From Siphonodentalium dalli (taxonomy: Eukaryota; Mollusca; Scaphopoda; Gadilida; Siphonodentaliidae): a stretch of DNA of 64,000 bases. The notes under the pieces are model-generated. The model did not search any database, was not told where the DNA came from, and worked only from the letters and a program-made list of their open reading frames with translations. The translations under genes were made by a program, and so were the position numbers. The stretch's first letter is position 1, and each line of letters starts with the position of its first letter. The stretch lies in contig CP136067.1 of assembly GCA_032622095.1 (NCBI GenBank), positions 93,116,707 through 93,180,706 on the forward strand, given 5' to 3'. Of the stretch, positions 1 to 11,174 are shown piece by piece.

Positions 1-2
1 GT

Positions 3-2239
3 GCATGCTGGTCATTGACACAGTGTAATTTCACAAATAGGGTGAAGTGTAGAACGTGTCGACGATCATTCAGAAGTAAATCTTGTTTCGATAACCATTT
101 GAAGACGAAAGGAAAACAGAAAAGAAAAATATGTGATTTGGTTCAACTATGCAACAATTGTGATGAAGAAATTCTCACCAATAAATTAACCAGACATATA
201 TGTGCGGGGTTGAAGAAATGCAAACATTGCAAAGAAATCGTTGAAGCAGATCACAGGTGCTACATTCCAAAATATGAATCACCGGAAAAGAAACCTGCAA
301 AGATTCCATATGTATTCTTTGACTTTGAATGCAGACAAGACACAGGTGTTCATATTCCAAACTTCTGTGTTGCACATACCGCTTGTGGAGATTGCATGTG
401 CAAACCAATCGAAGAAAAATGTGAAACATGCGGACCGGATTCCAGAGAATTTGTATTCAAGGGTGACAACGTTTTAACAGACTTCACAAACTGGTTATTC
501 CACCAAGATCACAAAGGATGTGTTGCAATAGCACATAATGCTCAGGGATACGATGCACAGTTTCTACTTCAAGCACTCATACAAAGTGGAATTCATAAAC
601 CAGAACTGATCATGAATGGAAACAAAATTCTCAGTTTAAAATGCAACAGCGTGAAAGTTATTGATTCTCTGAGTTTTCTGATGATGCCGCTTTCAAAGTT
701 TCCACAAACTTTTCAGCTGAATGAGATGACGAAAGGACACTTTCCACATTGGGCGAATTCACCAAAGTTTCAAAATTACATTGGACCTTACTTGGCTTCT
801 GATTACTACAAACCAGACATGATGAGCGTGGAAAATCGAGAGAAATTCTTTGAATGGTACAATGAGAAAATAGAAAATTACGTGATATTCAACTTCCAAG
901 AAGAGATGGAGAAGTACTGCAAATCAGACGTGGATATTCTTCGCCGTGGATGTGGAAATTTCAGGAAATACATATTGGAAACAGAACAGATTGACCCGTT
1001 CATTGAGTCAATAACATTGGCGCAAGTTTGCAATTTGGCATGGAGGAAGAATTCAATGCCAGAGAAAACAATTGGAATCATTCCAGATGGTGGATACGCA
1101 TGTGCTAAAAACTATTCCATGAAAGCGATACGTTGGCTTCAACATCTATCATTGTCACGTATGATAACAATTAAGCATGCTTTGAATGGAGGAGAAATCA
1201 AGATTGGTGGACACTACGTTGATGGATATGAGGAAGCCACAAGAACAGTTTTTGAGATGAATGGATGTCTGTTTCATGGATGTCCAAAATGTTACAACAA
1301 CAGACAATACAAGAATCCCTATACGATGCTCACCATGGAAGAATTATATACAAGAACTCAACAGAAGAAAGGTGAACTGGAAAGTCTTGGTTACAGAGTT
1401 GAATCACTTTGGGGGCATCAGAACGACGAAAGAATGAAATCGGATGTGAAATTCAAACAACAAATGGAATCTTTCTACAAACATCGAGACCCCATTTTGC
1501 CAAGATAAGCATTGTTTGGTGGACGTACAAATGCCATCAAATTGTACGAGGAAATTGATCAAGATTCCACAAAAGAAATCAAGTTCATCGATGTGTGTTC
1601 GTTGTATCCATATTGCAACAAATATAAATTCTACCCTGTTGGACATCCAGAAATTTTGAGCCAAGAGCAGATCGATCAAGAACACATTAGAGACTATGCG
1701 GGACTTGTTAAATGTACAATTTTACCACCATCGAAATTGTATATTCCAGTTCTACCGATTCATTGTAACAACAAAATGGTTTTTACTTTGTGCAACACTT
1801 GCGCCATCAATGAGAACGAGACATGTAACCATTCAGAAGAAGATCGAGCTATAACCGGAGTGTGGACCATGCCAGAATTATTCAAAGCAATGGATGTTGG
1901 CTACAAAATACTTGATGTGTACCAAATTTGGCATTGGACAGATTGGACAGATGAAATATACAAATCCTATATCGACAAACATCTAAAGATCAAACAGGAA
2001 TGTAGTGGTTATCCATTTGGTGTTGAGACAGAAGAACAGAAGCAAAAGTTTGTACAGGATTATTATGCAGCTGAGGGTATAAAACTGGAGAACATCGAGA
2101 AGAATCCAGGAAAACGCCAAATATCTAAAATTATGATTAATTGTATATGGGGTAAGAATGCACAAAGAAATCTTATGTCAAAAACAGAGTATGTGGATAA
2201 GCCATCACGTTATTTTGAATTGCTTACTAGTAACAATAT
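3..2239 (+). pseudogene. Polinton protein-primed DNA polymerase B, 5' part (exonuclease and palm motif A/B)
   Basis: This is the large polymerase that would replicate the element from its ends using a terminal-protein primer. The reading frame enters from the window edge, so the true start is outside. The first 80 codons hold several Cys pairs and Cys/His clusters, a zinc-finger-like N-terminus usual in Polinton PolB. Exonuclease motifs follow: FFDFEC near residue 103, AHNAQGYD near 173 and a YCKSDVD motif near 300. Palm motif A is FIDVCSLYPY (about nt 1585) and motif B is KIMINCIWGKNAQ (about nt 2130). One in-frame TAA at 1506-1508 breaks the gene; both sides stay in the same frame. At 2240 the frame runs into the poly-T tail of an inserted LINE, and the gene resumes at 8222-8238. 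It is the first gene of the virus-like gene block. Identity is near certain and the copy is non-functional. Confidence 0.95.
2224..2239. repeat. LINE target-site duplication, left copy
   Basis: 16-bp copy TTACTAGTAACAATAT directly before the poly-T tract. It is identical to 8222-8237. Confidence 0.95.
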
Positions 2240-2560
2240 TTTTTTTTTTTTTTTTTTTTTTTATTCAGATTATTTTTTAAATTTCATCATGTGACATTAG
2301 TCTTATTCAGTATTGTATAACATTTTCAAATATTTTTAGGTATATATGAACATACATGTATATATTATTAAGTGTAATTTGTAGATATAAAGTAACAAAA
2401 TATAAAACAAGTAAATTTTTTTTGTGGATAATCAGTGTATTTGTGAAACGTGGATACTTATGATCCCTTATTTCTGAACTGTCGTGGGGGGAGTTATTAA
2501 ATCCATATTATGAGCATGTTTGAGTAATAGCTTCACTGAGAAGTAGATATTGCCTTGTTT

Positions 2561-5440
2561 TCAATTGCTAAGAATCGCTTCCAGAGCTTCCCATCTTTCC
2601 CCATATTTTTTACTTCTATCATTCAAGGAATATGTGTTTAGAGTTTCAATTCTTTTATAATATTTAAAAAATTCAAGAAGTCCATTTATAGTTGGGTTGG
2701 TAGCCCTCATCTTACATGAGTATATAAATTTTCTATACAGCATTGTACAGATATCAAGGGTATCATTGGGATGTATATCTCCATGCATACCTAGGACAGT
2801 ATACTCTGGTTTTAATTCGAATGTAATATCACACTTTTCTTTTAACTTATGTTGGAGTTGAAGTCGAACTGATTTTGAAATGGGGCAATCCCAAAAGAGA
2901 TGAAAAAGAGCATAATTCTGTTTCTGACAGTTTACACTTGAATAATTTTGAATTTGTATAAAGTATGTCTTGATTAATTTTGTATTGAAAACTTATCAGG
3001 CCAGTATCATCTGTGATATGATATGGGTTCCTATATATTTGTTTCCAATCCAAATCACATAAAGCTATTCCAAGTCTATTAGACCATTTTTTTTGTATGT
3101 GGGAAGGTGTTTCAGCATATTGTCTAAGAATAATTGGGTAAAAAATCTTACATGGTGTTAAGGCATTCCCGAGAATTTCTATTTTTTCTTTTTTAATTGA
3201 TTCAAGTTTCTCACTATTTCTCAAACATGCTCTCCATTGGGATGGTATCGCATTCAACAGTCCTTGATAGTGTGTGAAAGGAATTTGTAAATTATAAGTG
3301 CTACAGAATGATGGATAGTCTAAGAGTCCACCATCATCTTTCATCAAGTCATTTATAAAAAATACACCCTGCTTTATCCATTTAGTGTTTAAGAGCATAT
3401 GATTGTCTATTTTTATATATTTATTCCAATAAATGGATTGGGATTGGATGTCTTGTGGGGCTGTGCTGATATCTTGATCTACCAAACTCCAAGCCTGTAT
3501 AACGCTTTTCCAAAATGGATTAACTTTATTTGCCATAATAGTCAGTGCTTCAATTTGAAAAAACCAAACTTTTGGACCACCAAAGGGCTCCAAGTCATCT
3601 AAGATTATATTTTTCCAGCTGGCATTATTGGAAGTGTCTAGCAATTTTTGTATCCAGGTCATTTTTAATGCATTTGCAAACGAGTCAATATGTGGAAACT
3701 TCAAGCCTCCGTTTTCAATTTCATTTATTATAACATTACGTTTAATTTTATCTTTTTTTCCAGACCATAAAAAGCGATAAAAGATTTGTTGGATTTTTAG
3801 AGATGTGTCTTTTGAAGGGGGAGGTAGTACTGATAGACAGTGAATTAACATTGGAAGTGCAAGACTCTTTATTACTGTTGTTTTTCCAGTAAGACTTAGT
3901 TGTCTGAAGGACCAGTCATTCAGTAGATTTTCTAGCTTTTTTATTTTTGTCTTGTAATTATTTTCAATGTAGTCGTCATTGAAGAGGTTGAATTCAATAC
4001 CAAGTATAGTGACCGAATTTGAGTGATTCCATAGGATATTTTCTTCTGTTGGAATTTCTTCACCACAGCCCCGTTTCGATCCAATCCATAAGACTTGAGT
4101 TTTTTGGAAGTTTGCTTTCAGTCCTGTTATCTTTGCGAAATTTCTGACTGTATTAAGGGCTTCGTTTAATGAGTGTGAGTCATTCCTGAGGAAGAGGTTC
4201 ATGTCATCTGCATATTGTGAGACCATGTATTCAGTTTTGTTAATTTTTATCCCGTTTATATCTAAATTATTTTTTAAAGATGCGCTAAGAGTTTCTACCG
4301 CTAAAATAAACAGGTAAGGAGAAAGTGGGTCACCTTGTCTTACCCCTCTATGTATATCTATCTTGTTAGATAGGTTTCCGTTATTGACAATATAGCTGAA
4401 AATATCTGTATAAAAGGTTTTTACCCAACCGATGATATCTGGTCCAAATTTGTAAAATTTTAAACTATTTTCTAAATAACTCCATTCTAAGGAGTCAAAA
4501 GATTTTTCAAAATCAAGTAGTACTAGTAATCCAGGTATATCTCTTTGCTCGCATTTTTCTAATAAATCAAATGTAAGCCTTGTTGATTCCCCAATTTAAC
4601 GCCCGGCTAGAAATCCAAGTTGTGAATCTGCAATAAGTTTTGGGAGGACTTTCTTTACCCGATTTGCAATAACTGTTGATCCAATTTTAACATCAACATT
4701 GAGAAGCGAAATAGGCCTCCAATTTTTAATGTATTCTTTAGGTTTATTGGGTTTTGGAAGACATGTTATAATTCCACATCTTTGCGTGACTGATAATTTT
4801 TGTGTACGAAAACCATAGTTCAATGAGTTAACAACAAATTGCCACAGATCTTTCCAGAAAAATTTGTAGAATTCTGCTGTATATCCATCTGATCCTGGGG
4901 ATTTTTAATTTTTTTTATCTTTTTTAATGATGCTGTGCATTCGTATTCAGTTAGTTGTCCCTCCAAGGATTCAGTTTCTTGCGTATCCAAGAAATTCAGA
5001 AAAGGGTTTTCAACATCAAGAAAATTATTTTCTTCATCTCCAGCTGTTGGTTCAATCTTTGATTCATATAGATTTTTGTAAAAATTGTGTTGTTCTTCAA
5101 TTATGTCAGAAAGTTCGGTTATTTCAGATCCATCACTTTTAATTAGTTTGGCAATAGTTTTTTCAGTGTAGCTTCTTTTTTCTAAATTGCAAAAGTATTT
5201 GGTTGATTTTTCCCCTTCTACTTTCCATTTTGCTTTTGTTCTCAGAATTATTCCCTGTATTTTCTTGTCTCTTAATTCGATTAGCTCTGTTTTTAATTTA
5301 TCTATGTTTGCAGCGACCGATTCATCACCATTGTCGAGTGTTTCCGAAAGCCTTGAAATTTCTGTCTCAAGTTTATTTTCAGATTCATTTCTTCCCTTTT
5401 TCAAATTTGAAGAGTATGCAATAGTTTGGCCACGAATCAT
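2561..5440 (-). pseudogene. LINE ORF2 reverse transcriptase and C-terminal domain (broken)
   Basis: This is the part of ORF2 that would copy the element's RNA into DNA. It continues the endonuclease frame after the stop at 5477-5479. The linker contains KAKWKVEGEKSTKYF (about 5235-5190), a motif common before L1-clade RT domains. A frameshift near 4900 moves reading to the frame holding the RT fingers (IKNWRPISLLNVD, about 4720). A TAA at 4596-4598 follows FLAGR. The frame is then open from 4595 to 2847 and contains the catalytic QYADD box at about 4215. A second frameshift near 2900, in a Cys/His region with CDLD and FHLFWDC-like residues, leads to the last 75 codons ending at 2561. RT identity is clear; the Tx1-like assignment within the L1 clade comes from overall sequence style. 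Confidence 0.9.
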
Positions 5441-5476
5441 AATTTTTAGGGTTTCCCAAAATAGTTGATCATTGAT

Positions 5477-6355
5477 TTAAAAAAGATTTTCCTCCCCAAT
5501 GCGTATATTTTCAGTGTTATTATTCACATATTGGTCTACTACCTCAGCAATTATAGTTTTAACATATTCTATATACTTTTTGTCTCTCAATAAACTGTTG
5601 TTAAATTTCCATGTCCCTCTGCCCCTGGGATGACTCACAAATTGTAAAGTTAAGCTCACTGGAGAATGGTCTGATTTATAACTAATATGTATATCAGATT
5701 TTTTTATGAAAGACTGAAGATCAGAGGAGACCAGGAAGTAGTCGAGCCTAGCCATTTTACTTCCTGGGCCCCTCCAACTGTATCGTTTAATGCCTGGGTT
5801 ATGAAGCCTCCATGTATCGTGTAAATCTAACCTCATTTGCCAGAACTTCATTTTTTCATTTGATTTTGTGTTGTTTTTCTGTTTATAATGGATTGTATCT
5901 ATTGAATAGTCCTGAGGTACATTCCAGTCTCCTGCAATTATTATAGAGGAGTTTTCCAATTTGTCAATTTTGTTAAAAAGTTTTTCAAAAAACATTGGGC
6001 TGTCCTCGTTCGGCCCATATACAGCACATAGGCTAAGTCTCTGATGTTGGATTGTAATATCAAGAATGATGTAATTTCCACCGTCATCAGCCACTATTTC
6101 GTGTATTTCATATTGGATTGAATTTTTAAAAATAATGGCCACCCCTCTTTTAGCACTGGAAAATGAAGAAAAAATGGCTTCATAACCCCATTCCATCCTC
6201 CATTTTTTTTCTGTTTCTTTACTTGAATGCGTATCAATTAACAAAGAAATATCATACCTAGCTCTACATCTATTAAATAAATCTCTACGCTTTACATGGT
6301 CAGACGACAACCCACGACAGTTCATGGCTCCAATTGATATATTAGCCATTTTCAA
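5477..6355 (-). pseudogene. LINE ORF2 apurinic/apyrimidinic-like endonuclease
   Basis: This 292-codon open stretch starts with ATG at 6355 and ends at a premature TAA at 5477-5479, after which the same frame continues toward the RT. It would nick the target DNA to prime reverse transcription. Recognisable APE-type motifs are MNCRGL near residue 11, the AGDWN box near 140 and SDHSPV near 225. The segment where many LINE endonucleases carry a catalytic Glu in a QETH-like motif reads LIDTHSS here. I recall a D-T-H version in some Tx1-like elements, so this may be lineage-typical rather than a lesion. The domain itself is uninterrupted; the whole element is dead because the RT region is broken and the 5' end is missing. 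Confidence 0.9.
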
Positions 6356-7803
6356 TATTCAATCAAGATAACATTGATTATCCGTCTTAAATATCTGCTT
6401 TCATTTTTTATATTGTAACATGTATAAGAGTTCAAATAAAAAAGTAATGAACGATGAAATGTATGCTTGATCTTAGTTTTTTTATCAACAATAACAACGG
6501 ACTTCTGGTGTTTGACAGTGTATGTATTATAAAAGGTAAATACATCTGGATATGCAACAACAGTCACGAAGGCTTTAAGTGGTTTTACCTTCAATATGTA
6601 TTTGTAGATATCCAATACTTCTCATTTCCTTTTACGGTACATGGGCTCCAATTTTGTGATGTTTTTTTTGTGTCTTTATAAAGATCTCCTCAATTTGTAT
6701 GAGTAACTTACTGTTTGGTTAATTCCATTCAATATTTATTATCGTATTTAAATTTTTCAATTTATTTATTTTTTATTTTTATTTTTTGGTTCATTTTCAA
6801 AAAAACTTGAATATATATTTTGTCAAGTTCTCCGACCCGCAGTGATGACATTGGCTGGTTCACACTCTGGGCACAAGAGTCATTTCCATGTATATCTCTG
6901 CGCAGAGAGTAATTCAGCCACAATAATCGCCTACTCTAGAGGTACATTGTTTTGGTTTAAAATGTACCTCATGTAAAAAAAAAAAAAAAAAAATTCCTCC
7001 TTTGACAAAGTGAACCATTGGAAGCAACAAGTTTTGCCAGGTGCTTTTGCTTTTCCCCATTAACATAAATAAATGAGTATACTATTGTGAGTAACAATTT
7101 GTTTTCTCACATGTTTAACATTTTTTGATACATACAACAACATAAATATATTTTCCCCGCGTGATACAACCATATACATTGGCATACATATATATATATA
7201 TACATATATAATTTACAACGTGCTTCCGTGTGAACAACATTTCAGACATTCATAATTATCCTTATTTCCATTTTGCTATTCTAGGGGGCTGACCAGTACT
7301 TAAAACTACCTTTCGATGATAAACAATTGGTCCAACAGTTAAATCTTGTTAATGATGTTGTCAAGCCTCACTGATAACTGTTTATTATAGATATAGTGAG
7401 ATTTTGCTTGTTAATACTTGAAAACCGCCCCAAAACATTGTTAAATTGTCTTAGGTACTTGGAAGTTAAGTACCGGTATTAATGAAAGGAAAAGTGCATA
7501 CAGGTAGCAATGTCATGATGTGTGAGAAAACAGGAAGTTTATCTCTTGCAGTCTCCCAGAAGGGCTAAAATTGTGTAAATTTACTAACGGAATACTATTG
7601 GTCCAATGACTAAGTACCAGTAGTTTGGAAATTTAGGGGGAAAACAAAACTCCACACAATACCTCCAAGGCAGATATAGAGCTTTATTTTCTTCCCAAGA
7701 TTTTCTTGTAGCTTGTCAGGTATGTGTACCTGTATTGTTTAATAAGTATAAATATATATATATATATATATGGGTGTACAATTTTATTTATTCATGAAAC
7801 AGT
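6356..7803 (-). other. LINE spacer between ORF1 and ORF2, no gene seen
   Basis: About 1.45 kb inside the LINE without a convincing ORF. It contains an A run near 6977-6994 preceded by a short palindrome around GAGGTACATT/AATGTACCTC (about 6939-6974), which could mark a small nested insertion. There are also TA dinucleotide runs near 7190 and 7750. This is unusually long for an ORF1-ORF2 gap. Confidence 0.5.
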
Positions 7804-8217
7804 TTATTTTTTTGTTACTAGCTTCAAGAAGGGTTCTTGTTTCATGTAAACTAGTTTTGTCTGCTTCTTCTCTTTCTCTGGTAGTGCAGCTCTTTCTCTC
7901 AAAAGTTCGCCTCTGAATTTAGAAACAGATGGAGGTAGATCTATGGACACACCTGCTGACGATCCTGGTGGCAGTTTTTTTGGCGCTATTCAAGACCATG
8001 TCACTGTCTGGCAGAGATACGAACCTGATCATAATATCAGGGCAGGAATCCCTACCTGATGGTAAACGATGGCAAGCACCGAGGAACATGTCTCTTAATT
8101 GTTCTTCCTGAATATGGAGTTCAGACGAGAAGAAGTCCAAAGCTTTCCCTGACGTAATTCTGGGAGTTTCAGACCTCGATCCTTTAATCCCTCTCAACAC
8201 CAGGTTCCATTTTCGTA
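7804..8217 (-). pseudogene. LINE ORF1 C-terminal remnant (L1-type nucleic-acid-binding protein)
   Basis: This is the C-terminal half of an L1/Tx1 ORF1-like protein, the RNA-binding chaperone of the element. The readable part begins at the truncated 5' border with KWNLVLRGIKG, then runs through ETPRI, ACHRLPSG and PDIMIRFVSL, features of the Transposase_22/L1 ORF1 group. A frameshift near 7950 moves reading to a frame with FRGELLRERAALPEK and FLKLVTKK, ending at TAA (7804-7806). The N-terminal coiled coil is absent because the insertion is 5'-truncated. ORF2 starts 1.4 kb further on. Confidence 0.75.
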
Positions 8218-8221
8218 CCCA

Positions 8222-8237
8222 TTACTAGTAACAATAT
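8222..8237. repeat. LINE target-site duplication, right copy
   Basis: 16-bp copy identical to 2224-2239. It marks the 5' border of the LINE and rejoins the polymerase reading frame. Confidence 0.95.
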
Positions 8238-8826
8238 AATTGTTCAAAATGTTACACTTCTTGATGGTGACAAATTCATTCTGGTAAATTATGTTGATAT
8301 TTTAGATAATATTGAACCTCATCATTCAGCAAATGTTGTTGTTGCTTCTTTTGTTACAGCGTATGCAAGATTACAATTGTATAAAGTTTTTTAAAAACTT
8401 GGAGATAGAGTGCTGTATTTTGATACAGACAGCTGTATGTATGTCAGTGATCCATCAAAGAAGAACATCAAAACTATCGAAGGAAGATTGGGGAAATGGA
8501 GCGACGAACATCCAGATGCAAGGATTGTCAAATTTGTTGGACTTGGGCCAAAGAACTACGGATATGGGAGAAGATACACCAAATGTAAGGTAAAAGGTAT
8601 CACTCTTGATTACAGCGCAAGTCAAAAAGTTAATTTTGAAACAATGGTACAATGTGTTAATTATCGTGAAAATTTCAAAACTGTTGTTGAGTATCCTTCC
8701 AGAATTAAAAGACAAAAGAACCATCAGCTGATTAGTGAGTGTCAAACCAAAACTTTCAGATCGGTGTACACAAAACGAAAACTCGTCAATGGTATTCACA
8801 CATATCCATACGGATGGAGATGTTGA
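8238..8826 (+). pseudogene. Polinton protein-primed DNA polymerase B, 3' part (palm motif C)
   Basis: This is the continuation of the polymerase after the LINE. The frame rejoins exactly through the 16-bp target duplication (codon AGT at 2229 corresponds to AGT at 8227). Palm motif C, YFDTDS, lies at about 8416-8433; it holds the catalytic aspartates. A TAA at 8392-8394, in a T/A run just before motif C, interrupts the frame. The C-terminus is the short TYPYGWRC segment before the TGA at 8824-8826, which matches the usual tyrosine/glycine-rich end of this family. With the 5' part it gives a polymerase of roughly 950 codons visible, two nonsense codons and one large insertion. What is seen is the motifs and frame; the family assignment rests on knowledge of Polinton PolB. 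Confidence 0.93.
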
Positions 8827-8842
8827 GTCATTTCATGTCAAG

Positions 8843-9442
8843 ATGTTGACAGGAGTAGTACCTCCAGAAATTGCTGAGAAGATTTATGGATATTTGGTGG
8901 CACAGTCAACACTTATTCCAGAGATAAAGAAGAAATTACAAGAAGTCTGGTTTGAAAGAGAAAAGGAAGCAATACTACGATGCTGTGATGTCGACGAATG
9001 TTTACAGAGAGTGGACTATCTTGAGACAAGTATATTTTCTCATTTCTCTCAAAAATATATTAAATCATTTATTAAATTCAAAACATTTTTTCTCATTGAA
9101 GGAATATCTGATTTTTGGATATTTGGTGGTGATGAACACCATTTAGATTTAGAAACTTTTGATGAACATGACTATATTCATTATACAAAGTATGAAGATA
9201 ATTATCCTCTTGCTAGGGGAACCTTTAAATCAGTTCCTATGATCTATGGGTATTTGTTAACCAAAAAAATGTCAACATATGCAAAAATTAAAAACATTAT
9301 AGGAAATGATTTTTTTGTTTACAGAACAAACAGAAGAATAGAAGACTATAATACTTGGATTATTGAAATGTTTGGAAATATTTACAGCTATGGAGATTTC
9401 TGTTTAAAACTAAATTCACACGTCGTTAAGTTCACTCTCTGA
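8843..9442 (+). CDS. Polinton ORF of unknown function
   Basis: An intact 199-codon ORF lies between the polymerase and the packaging ATPase. The frame is open from further upstream, but ATG 8843 is the first start after the polymerase stop at 8824-8826, so I prefer it; ATG 8789 would overlap the polymerase. The protein is acidic in the middle (GGDEHHLDLETFDEHDY) and aromatic-rich, with no signal peptide or clear membrane helix. I do not recognise a family. The N-terminal PPEIAEKIYGYL segment looks loosely like an F-box start, but too little fits to call it. It is one of the few undamaged ORFs of this element and ends 20 bp before the ATPase start. Confidence 0.6.
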   Translation: MLTGVVPPEIAEKIYGYLVAQSTLIPEIKKKLQEVWFEREKEAILRCCDVDECLQRVDYLETSIFSHFSQKYIKSFIKFKTFFLIEGISDFWIFGGDEHHLDLETFDEHDYIHYTKYEDNYPLARGTFKSVPMIYGYLLTKKMSTYAKIKNIIGNDFFVYRTNRRIEDYNTWIIEMFGNIYSYGDFCLKLNSHVVKFTL

Positions 9443-9462
9443 TTAGACATCAAAGTGACAAC

Positions 9463-10085
9463 ATGGAAGAATCTTTACTTTTCCAACATCCGTGTAATTT
9501 CTTTATCAGCGGACCTAGTGGATCGGGTAAAACAGAATTTGTTAAAAAAGTTATTGAATTTAAACACGATTTATTCCAAACACCACCAAAGAAAATAGTT
9601 TGGTGTTACAAAGAATGGCAAGACACATACAATCGTATAAAAGAAATTGATAACGTTGAGTTTATCGATGGTATTCCAGACGATGATGAGGAAATTGTAT
9701 CAGATAAATCATTTCCTCATCTTGTTGTTTTCGATGACATGATGGGGGAACAAGATGAAGACAAAATAATGCTTTGCTTTACTAGAAAAGGTCACCATCG
9801 AAATGCTTCAATAATTTACATTACTCAAAACATGTCCAAAAATCAAAAAGTAGCATAACTATAAGTTTGAATGCACACTACATGGTTTTATTTCAAAGCG
9901 TTCGAGATAAAAATCAAATAAAAGTTTTGGCTCATCAAATGCAAATCAATCATTTGAAACAAGCATACGAAGATGCAACTTCAATAAATCATGGATATAT
10001 TTTAGTAGATTTTCATCCTAGAACAGAAAATTATTTGCGAATTAGAACTGATATTTTCCATAAATGGTTGACATCTAATGACTGA
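9463..10085 (+). pseudogene. Polinton A32-like genome-packaging ATPase (frameshifted)
   Basis: This is the FtsK/HerA-class ATPase of the A32 group that pumps viral DNA into capsids. Walker A is GPSGSGKT near residue 18. Walker B is HLVVFDDMM near residue 87. A YITQNMS segment near residue 125 is the usual sensor-like region. A single-base frameshift at about 9840-9856 ends the first frame at TAA 9856-9858. The second frame, from about 9858 to 10085, carries the family's C-terminal part (NAHYMVLFQSVRD and onward to FHKWL). Total length, about 207 codons, is normal for Polinton ATPases. The start ATG 9463 follows the upstream ORF directly. Confidence 0.92.
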
Positions 10086-10146
10086 GGTCCTGTCATTTAT
10101 TCAAAAGTATAAATTCAGTTGTTGTTACTTTTCTCATTTTAGAACC

Positions 10147-10734
10147 ATGTCGTCCACCGAGATGTTTAGTAATGATGAACTGTCACAAATTATAAATTTC
10201 TTCACTTTTGCAGCTGAATTATTTCTTGAAAATGATTGGAAATTACCATCACAGACAAAAAAGTTTTTTCAGAGAAATAAAAATGTTCTTAAAAAAATCT
10301 CTGATCGATCAACTGATATGGAAACAAAACGCAAATTAATTTTACAACGAGGTGGTAGTGGGTTCCTTGGAGGAGTTTTAATTAGAAGTCTTTTGAAAAA
10401 TTCATTTGAACAAACTGGTAGACAATCTAAAAGTAAATCAAAGGTTTCTCCAAAACATTCAAAGATTACACTGATGCAAACACAACAAAGGGGTAGTCAA
10501 AAAGAATCTAAACGTAAAACAAAGCTTTCTCTAAATCATTCAAAGTTTACACCGATGCAAACTCAACAAAATCAACATTCTAAATTTACACCTATACCTT
10601 CTCAGCAGAACCCTCAACATCAACCGTTACAAAAAAAACCAGTTATTGATCTTGAATTTTCAAAATTTATGCCGTTGTCTGATGCATCGAAATCTGCATT
10701 CGAAGCTTTAGAATGGTTCAATCAGAAAAGATAA
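10147..10734 (+). CDS. Basic Polinton protein with glycine/hydrophobic motif and repeat-rich tail
   Basis: A 195-codon ORF from ATG 10147; the frame is open 23 codons further upstream, but this ATG begins the sequence resembling its neighbour. The first 75 residues are helical and charged. A KRKLILQRGGSGFLGG segment then leads into a short hydrophobic stretch, the layout seen in adenovirus pX-like and other membrane-active core proteins. The remainder is low complexity, with repeats of the form HSKxTxMQTQQ rich in Lys, Ser and Gln. The next gene shares the lysine-rich helix plus GG-hydrophobic layout, so the two look like paralogues. A virion core or membrane-lytic role is an inference. The ORF is undamaged. 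Confidence 0.6.
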   Translation: MSSTEMFSNDELSQIINFFTFAAELFLENDWKLPSQTKKFFQRNKNVLKKISDRSTDMETKRKLILQRGGSGFLGGVLIRSLLKNSFEQTGRQSKSKSKVSPKHSKITLMQTQQRGSQKESKRKTKLSLNHSKFTPMQTQQNQHSKFTPIPSQQNPQHQPLQKKPVIDLEFSKFMPLSDASKSAFEALEWFNQKR

Positions 10735-10790
10735 AAGATGAAACATATAATTTTTCTGCTCATTTTGAGACAACTACTTAGACTGTGAAG

Positions 10791-11161
10791 ATGCCTTCAA
10801 AAACTAAGAGCAGGAAAGCACCGCTGATAAAAAAAAATATGGTGAGTTGATTGTTGCAATGAGTAAAGTTCCATCTGCATATAAAAAGAAAATGATCAAC
10901 GATGCTCCGAAACAAGTGATGGATTGTATTTCAGAATGTTGTCAAAATCTTTTAAAAGGTAATGTAAAACTGAATGAAGCTCAGAACCGCAAGTTACATT
11001 CGAAGCGTAAACATATCAGATATCTTGCAGACAAGAACAAACCTTTGCAACAAAAGAAGAAAATTTTGAATCAAAAAGGTGGCTTTTTACCATTATTATT
11101 TCTTGCTCCATTGATTAGCAAAACATTAGGTGCAGTTGTTAACAATATTTTGAAAAACTAA
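10791..11161 (+). pseudogene. Small basic Polinton protein with GGFLPLL tail (frameshifted)
   Basis: The ATG at 10791 opens a lysine/arginine-rich N-terminus. The frame breaks in the A9 run at 10829-10837 and reaches a stop at 10848. The second frame, readable from about 10835 to 11161, gives a highly basic helical segment (RKLHSKRKHIRYLADKNK) followed by KKILNQKGGFLPLLFLAPL and a C-terminal hydrophobic helix. I recall very similar short proteins in many invertebrate Polintons; they are thought to be DNA-binding core or membrane-active capsid components. The layout matches the preceding 195-residue protein. Total length is about 123 codons. Confidence 0.7.
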
Positions 11162-11174
11162 ATCTCAAATAAAT

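Larger units (their letters stand above)
2240..8221 (-). mobile_element. 5'-truncated L1/Tx1-type LINE inserted in the Polinton polymerase
   Basis: This is a non-LTR retrotransposon on the minus strand. Its 3' end is the T run at 2240-2262 (the poly-A tail read on the other strand). Its 5' end stops at 8221 inside ORF1, so it is 5'-truncated, as is typical of target-primed reverse transcription. A 16-bp target duplication, TTACTAGTAACAATAT, flanks it at 2224-2239 and 8222-8237. Coding remnants in order on the minus strand are the ORF1 C-terminus (8217-7804), the APE endonuclease (6355-5477), reverse transcriptase (5440 to about 2847) and a C-terminal Cys/His region (to 2561). All carry stops or frameshifts. 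Removing one duplication restores the polymerase frame at the site. Confidence 0.95.
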
